Positions 60,394 through 64,000 of a DNA stretch of 64,000 nucleotides are shown here, in pieces. The DNA is from Larkinella terrae (GTDB taxonomy: Bacteria; Bacteroidota; Bacteroidia; Cytophagales; Spirosomataceae). Positions within the stretch are counted from its first letter, which is position 1; every line of letters starts with the position of its first letter. The notes under the pieces are model-generated. The model was given only the letters and a program-made list of their open reading frames with translations. It did not search any database and was not told where the DNA came from. A program made the position numbers and the translations under genes. The stretch lies in NCBI RefSeq assembly GCF_009668025.1, contig NZ_WJXZ01000001.1:487814-551813 (forward strand), given 5' to 3'.

Positions 60394-61353
60394 ATGAAAC
60401 CGCTTCGCATTGCCACCGCCCAGTTTGAACACCACAACGGGGATAAAGCCTACAACCTTTCCATCATTCGCCAACTGGCCGCACAGGCCGCCCAACAGGG
60501 CGCCGATGTCATCGTTTTTCACGAGTGCTCGATCACGGGCTACACCCACGCCCGGCATCTGTCGCGCGAGCAAATGCTGGATATCGCCGAGTTGGTGCCC
60601 GGCGGGGAAAGCATTCAGGCCCTGACCGCCATTGCCCGCGAACACCAGATTGTCATTCTGGCGGGTTTGTTCGAAAAAGACGACCAGGATCGCCTGTATA
60701 AACCGTACGTTTGCGTCGATGAAAACGGGCTGGTTGCCAAATACCGCAAACTGCATCCGTTCATCAATCCGCACCTGCTGCCGGGTGATCAATACGTCGT
60801 TTTCGAGATCAAGGGCTGGAAATGCGGCATTCTGATCTGTTACGACAACAACATCATCGAAAATGTCCGGGCGACAACCCTGCTCGGTGCCGACATTATT
60901 TTCATGCCGCACGTCACGATGTGTACGCCCTCCACGCGCCCCGGCGCCGGTTTTGTCGATCCGGCGCTCTGGGAAAACCGGGAGAACGATCCGACCTCGC
61001 TGCGGCTGGAATTCGACAGCATGAAAGGGCGTTCGTGGCTGATGAAATGGCTCCCGGCGCGGGCCTACGACAACGGCATTTACGTGGTTTTCTCCAACCC
61101 GATCGGTATGGACGACGATCAGCTCAAAAACGGCTGCTCGATGATCATCGACCCGTTCGGCGACGTGCTGGCCGAATGTCGCAAGCTTGACAATGAGTTT
61201 GTGATCGCGACCTGTACGCCGGAAAAGTTGACGATGGCGGGCGGTTTTCGCTACAAACAGGCCCGCCGACCCGACCTTTACCGCAACATTATCGGACAAC
61301 CGCACCAATCTGAACAAAAGGTAGTCTGGCTGCAACCCGACCCTTCATCCTGA
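60394..61353 (+). CDS. Nitrilase/carbon-nitrogen hydrolase family protein
   Basis: A 319-residue carbon-nitrogen hydrolase with the E-K-C triad: E in VIVFHECSITGY (about residue 47), K in VAKYRKLHPF (about 118), C in CGILICYDNNIIENVRA (about 152). These enzymes hydrolyse nitriles or amides, for example N-carbamoyl or omega-amide compounds. Its place in a sugar-acid locus is unusual: an amide bond in an N-acetyl or N-acyl sugar, or a CN hydrolase acting on an amino sugar, would be possible substrates. The start is the ATG at 60394, not the adjacent GTG. Confidence 0.88.
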   Translation: MKPLRIATAQFEHHNGDKAYNLSIIRQLAAQAAQQGADVIVFHECSITGYTHARHLSREQMLDIAELVPGGESIQALTAIAREHQIVILAGLFEKDDQDRLYKPYVCVDENGLVAKYRKLHPFINPHLLPGDQYVVFEIKGWKCGILICYDNNIIENVRATTLLGADIIFMPHVTMCTPSTRPGAGFVDPALWENRENDPTSLRLEFDSMKGRSWLMKWLPARAYDNGIYVVFSNPIGMDDDQLKNGCSMIIDPFGDVLAECRKLDNEFVIATCTPEKLTMAGGFRYKQARRPDLYRNIIGQPHQSEQKVVWLQPDPSS

Positions 61354-61381
61354 TTTCTATTTTTCCTAAACCCAACTGTTC

Positions 61382-62848
61382 ATGAAGTTTGTTTACACCT
61401 TCCTCTTTTTCTTTTTTGCGACGTTTAGCCTCCAGGCCAAAGATTACCCGGTTTCGCTGTTTGGTATTTATTCGGATGGCGCTACGCTCAACACGCGGTC
61501 GATTCAATACGCCATCAATCACATTCACCAGAACGGCGGGGGGCGGCTGGTGTTCAACGTCGGGCGGTTTCTGACGGGTTCGATTCACCTGAAATCCAAT
61601 GTAACATTGCACCTGGAAGAGGGGGCGGTTTTGCTCGGATCGCTGAATCCGTTCGATTACGACCGGCACGTCTGGACTGCCCTTGTATTCGCGGAAAATC
61701 AGCAGAATATTGCCATCACCGGCAAAGGCATCATCGACGGGCAGGGGCGTTATCTGGCCCGCAACGTCATCAATATGATCCAGAAAGGACTCATCAAGGA
61801 CCAGTTTCGTTTCGACCGGCCCGAAGCCGAAGCCCGGGCGGTTTTGATTTATTTCCGGGGCGACCAACGTGTTAAACTCCAAGGTGTTACGCTCAAAAAT
61901 TCGGCCAGTTGGGTGCAGATTTATGACCAGTGCAAGAATGTACAGCTCGACGGCATTTCGGTCGATAGCAAAGCCTACTGGAACAACGACGGCATCGATC
62001 TGGTGGATTGCGACAGCGTGAGTGTGACTAATTCGTACATCGACTCGGACGACGACGGAATTTGCCTCAAATCGCACGACGCGACGAAGGTTTGCGAAAA
62101 TATTTACGTCCGCAACTGCACGATCCGGTCCAGCGCCAACGCCATCAAATTCGGCACGGCCAGCTACGGCGGTTTTCGCAACATCAACATGCGCCGGATC
62201 AAGGTTTACGACACCTACCGCTCGGCCATTGCGCTCGAAGCCGTTGATGGCGGTTTTATCGAAAACGTGGAAATTGATAGTCTGGAAGCCATTAATACGG
62301 GAAATGCGATTTTTCTGCGCATCGGCGAACGCGTGAAAGGCAAAAAAGGGCGGCTGGAAAACGTCCGGCTGACCAACATCCGCGTCGAAGTTCCGGCGAC
62401 AAAAGCGGATGCCGGTTACGAATACGAAGGGCCGATTGAAGACATGCCCCGCAACGTTTCGCCTTCCTCGATTGTCGGGATGCCCGATGCACTGGTGAAC
62501 AATGTGACGCTGAAAAACGTCGAAATCATTCAGCCCGGGGGCGGTTCGGCCTCGTTCGCCAACGTGCCGCTCACGGCCCTCGACAAAGTACCCGAAAAAC
62601 CGACGGCTTACCCGGATTTCTCGATGTTTGGCGAACTTCCGTCCTGGGGTTTTTACCTCCGACACGCCCAAAATATCAAGTTTGAAAACGTCCGGCTGAT
62701 CTGCCAGAAAAAGGATTACCGCCCCGCCGTGGTCCTCGACGACGTAAAACAGGCCAGCTTGACGCCCATGACAATCACCGATCCGGCTCCGAAAAAGACC
62801 CCGGTTTTTGTCAACCAGTCCAGCGGGATTACGTTGCCGAAAAAATAA
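61382..62848 (+). CDS. GH28 family glycoside hydrolase (polygalacturonase-like)
   Basis: A 488-residue secreted GH28 right-handed beta-helix enzyme. Signal peptide (ending FSLQA); GVTLKNSASWVQIYDQCKNV, then catalytic acids in WNNDGIDLVDC (N-x-D, about 201-211) and IDSDDDGICLKS (D-D, about 222-233), SSANAIKFGT and YDTYRSAIALEA. Expected product is a galacturonate or other uronate-type sugar. It lies 28 bp after the nitrilase gene, so they are likely co-transcribed. Confidence 0.88.
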   Translation: MKFVYTFLFFFFATFSLQAKDYPVSLFGIYSDGATLNTRSIQYAINHIHQNGGGRLVFNVGRFLTGSIHLKSNVTLHLEEGAVLLGSLNPFDYDRHVWTALVFAENQQNIAITGKGIIDGQGRYLARNVINMIQKGLIKDQFRFDRPEAEARAVLIYFRGDQRVKLQGVTLKNSASWVQIYDQCKNVQLDGISVDSKAYWNNDGIDLVDCDSVSVTNSYIDSDDDGICLKSHDATKVCENIYVRNCTIRSSANAIKFGTASYGGFRNINMRRIKVYDTYRSAIALEAVDGGFIENVEIDSLEAINTGNAIFLRIGERVKGKKGRLENVRLTNIRVEVPATKADAGYEYEGPIEDMPRNVSPSSIVGMPDALVNNVTLKNVEIIQPGGGSASFANVPLTALDKVPEKPTAYPDFSMFGELPSWGFYLRHAQNIKFENVRLICQKKDYRPAVVLDDVKQASLTPMTITDPAPKKTPVFVNQSSGITLPKK

Positions 62849-62900
62849 TTATGAGCTGATGAAGTGCCAGCGGCACGGCATGTTTGTAGTCAAAAGGCGG

Positions 62901-62976
62901 TCCGATTCTCCCGCGTGCCTTTAGGCACGCAACAGGTGCAGGAAATGGCGTACCTAAAGGCACGCGGAAGGAATCG
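62901..62976. terminator. Hairpin between convergent GH28 and sialidase genes
   Basis: CGCGTGCCTTTAGGCACGC and GCGTACCTAAAGGCACGCG pair with one mismatch around about 17 nt. Outer CCGATTCTCC / GGAATCGG extends the stem imperfectly. Confidence 0.65.
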
Positions 62977-63042
62977 GGCTGTCTTTAGGCTAAAAATATC
63001 AGTCCGCTACGCGGCCAACAATTCCATAGTTCGCGTTGATAC

Positions 63043-64000
63043 TCACTCAATCAGCCACTTATACGAAAAGTGGGTGTAGACAATCTTACTATACCTATCT
63101 TTTTCATACACAATCCCGATGTTGCCGTCTTTCTGAATCACCAGATCGGAATAGGCCGACGAACCGCTGTAAATTTCCCTGCCGCCCGACCATCTTTTGC
63201 CGTCGTCGGTACTGACCCGAACCGTGAGGTTCGTCCGGGTTTTCGGACTGTTGGGATTCGAAAACAGTAATACGGTTTTGCGACGGCTGATGGGGTAGTC
63301 GATCATGCTGCCTTCGCAAACCGGGTCGGGCAGATCGGTCGCGATCCGCACCGGTTCCCAGCTTTCTCCACCGGTTTTGGAAAACGACAGCAGGCGGTTT
63401 TTCACGTCGCCCGACTGGTTCCGGCTGTTGATCAGCAAACCGCCATCCGAGGTTTCGGCGGCTGTGCTTTCGTTGCTGCCCGGATACGCCACGTCTGGCG
63501 TCAGTTTCCAGGTTTTTCCGTGATCGTCGGAGTAAAAACCGTGCGCCCGGCAATCCCGAAACTGGGGTTGCTCTGAACCGGCGGTGTGGTTGGCCGCAAC
63601 AAAAATCCGGCCTTTGTAGCGTCCTTTTTTCATCTGCAACGCGTGGCCGGGCGTGTTGGCGTACCACCGCCAGTCTTCGGGAAACGCATACGCCGGGTTC
63701 ACGTCGGGCTGATGGGGCTTGGAAACCTGCGTCGTAATGTTCACGGCATCTGCCCAGGTTTGCCCGCCGTCGGTGCTGGTTTTGTACCAGATCTCCCGAA
63801 TGCCCCCACCTTTGCGCAGCTCGCTTTCCGACATAACGCCGGTATTATAAACCAGAAACAGCCGTCCCTGCGGGAAATTTTTGTCGGCCAGATCGAAAAC
63901 CGGGGCCGGATTGCCAGCCTGGAGATTCCCATTGTCGGCGGCAATTTGTAGCGGTCCCCAGGTCCGGCCGTTGTCCTGGCTGATCCGCATGACGATGTCG
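63043..64000 (-). CDS. Sialidase-like (exo-alpha-sialidase) beta-propeller, N-terminus missing
   Basis: At least 318 residues of an Asp-box propeller whose 5' end lies past the right edge (the frame reads DIVMRISQDNGRTWGP). Asp-boxes: ISQDNGRTW, TSTDGGQTW, YSDDHGKTW, FSKTGGESW, VSTDDGKRW, and arginine-bearing stretches NSRNQSGDVKNRLLSFS and NLTVRVSTDD, as expected for GH33-like sialidases. The protein is likely exported. It is convergent with the GH28 gene and closes the catabolic locus. Confidence 0.88.
   Translation of the reverse strand, partial: DIVMRISQDNGRTWGPLQIAADNGNLQAGNPAPVFDLADKNFPQGRLFLVYNTGVMSESELRKGGGIREIWYKTSTDGGQTWADAVNITTQVSKPHQPDVNPAYAFPEDWRWYANTPGHALQMKKGRYKGRIFVAANHTAGSEQPQFRDCRAHGFYSDDHGKTWKLTPDVAYPGSNESTAAETSDGGLLINSRNQSGDVKNRLLSFSKTGGESWEPVRIATDLPDPVCEGSMIDYPISRRKTVLLFSNPNSPKTRTNLTVRVSTDDGKRWSGGREIYSGSSAYSDLVIQKDGNIGIVYEKDRYSKIVYTHFSYKWLIE

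Noticed and set aside
61289-62671. 460-codon minus-strand frame opposite GH28
   Set aside because: Shadow frame; the plus-strand GH28 has full catalytic motifs and a signal peptide.

Overview
The window is chromosomal DNA of a Bacteroidota bacterium, most likely a cytophagalean of the Spirosoma/Larkinella type. The signs are a SusC/SusD pair driven by an ECF sigma/FecR couple, many lineage-typical families (DUF5686, DUF3857, DUF4142, exported RraA and Tat-exported enolase proteins, CRTAC1-type remnants), lipoprotein and Sec signals everywhere, no Shine-Dalgarno sequences, and a few TAnnTTTG promoter boxes. No rRNA, tRNA, CRISPR array, transposase or phage gene was found. Species assignment is inference.

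Layout. 1-3741: truncated serine hydrolase, a decayed CRTAC1 fragment, small hypothetical genes, a NIF3-like protein and a methyltransferase. 3776-8026: RecX, then two exported RraA-family proteins divergent from a Tat-exported enolase-superfamily enzyme. 8115-14188: DUF3857/transglutaminase pair, DUF1684 protein, DUF4142 lipoprotein. 14358-23840: CE1-like esterase, a 1.36 kb gene-poor stretch, then housekeeping genes (PpiD-type foldase, RdgB, two FKBP lipoproteins, NrnA-like DHH phosphoesterase, Ndk, endonuclease III). 23974-33279: two ECF sigma factors with partner genes, HAD phosphatase, SMR transporter, a DUF5686 outer-membrane protein and a CrtA-like protein. 33334-40345: ECF sigma/FecR/SusC/SusD, a cell-surface-signalling nutrient uptake locus. 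40607-50285: mixed metabolic and stress genes, GH78 rhamnosidase, a PIN toxin-antitoxin pair. 50322-54016: a divergent FtsZ-like protein, and a DUF4143 ATPase with a 26-bp palindrome lying between an intact DUF3748 gene and a broken copy of that gene's 3' end. 54186-64000: a catabolic locus made of an AraC regulator, sodium symporter, DapA/NanA-family aldolase, SUMF1-sialidase fusion, nitrilase, GH28 enzyme and a second sialidase (truncated by the window end).

How the parts work together. The SusCD system would import an oligomer through the outer membrane, with FecR relaying the occupied state of SusC (which has an STN domain) to the sigma factor. The 54-64 kb locus looks like release of an acidic sugar (sialidases, GH28), uptake (symporter) and aldolase cleavage, under AraC control. 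The exported RraA pair and the enolase-family enzyme may act on sugar acids outside the cytoplasm.

The two most unusual things are the FtsZ/tubulin homologue at 50322-51176, which keeps the catalytic T7-loop aspartates but has lost the GGGTGTG nucleotide-binding signature, and the many long, often perfect palindromes (20-46 bp arms) in intergenic gaps. Two of these palindromes, 35 kb apart, share a common core and so form a dispersed repeat family.
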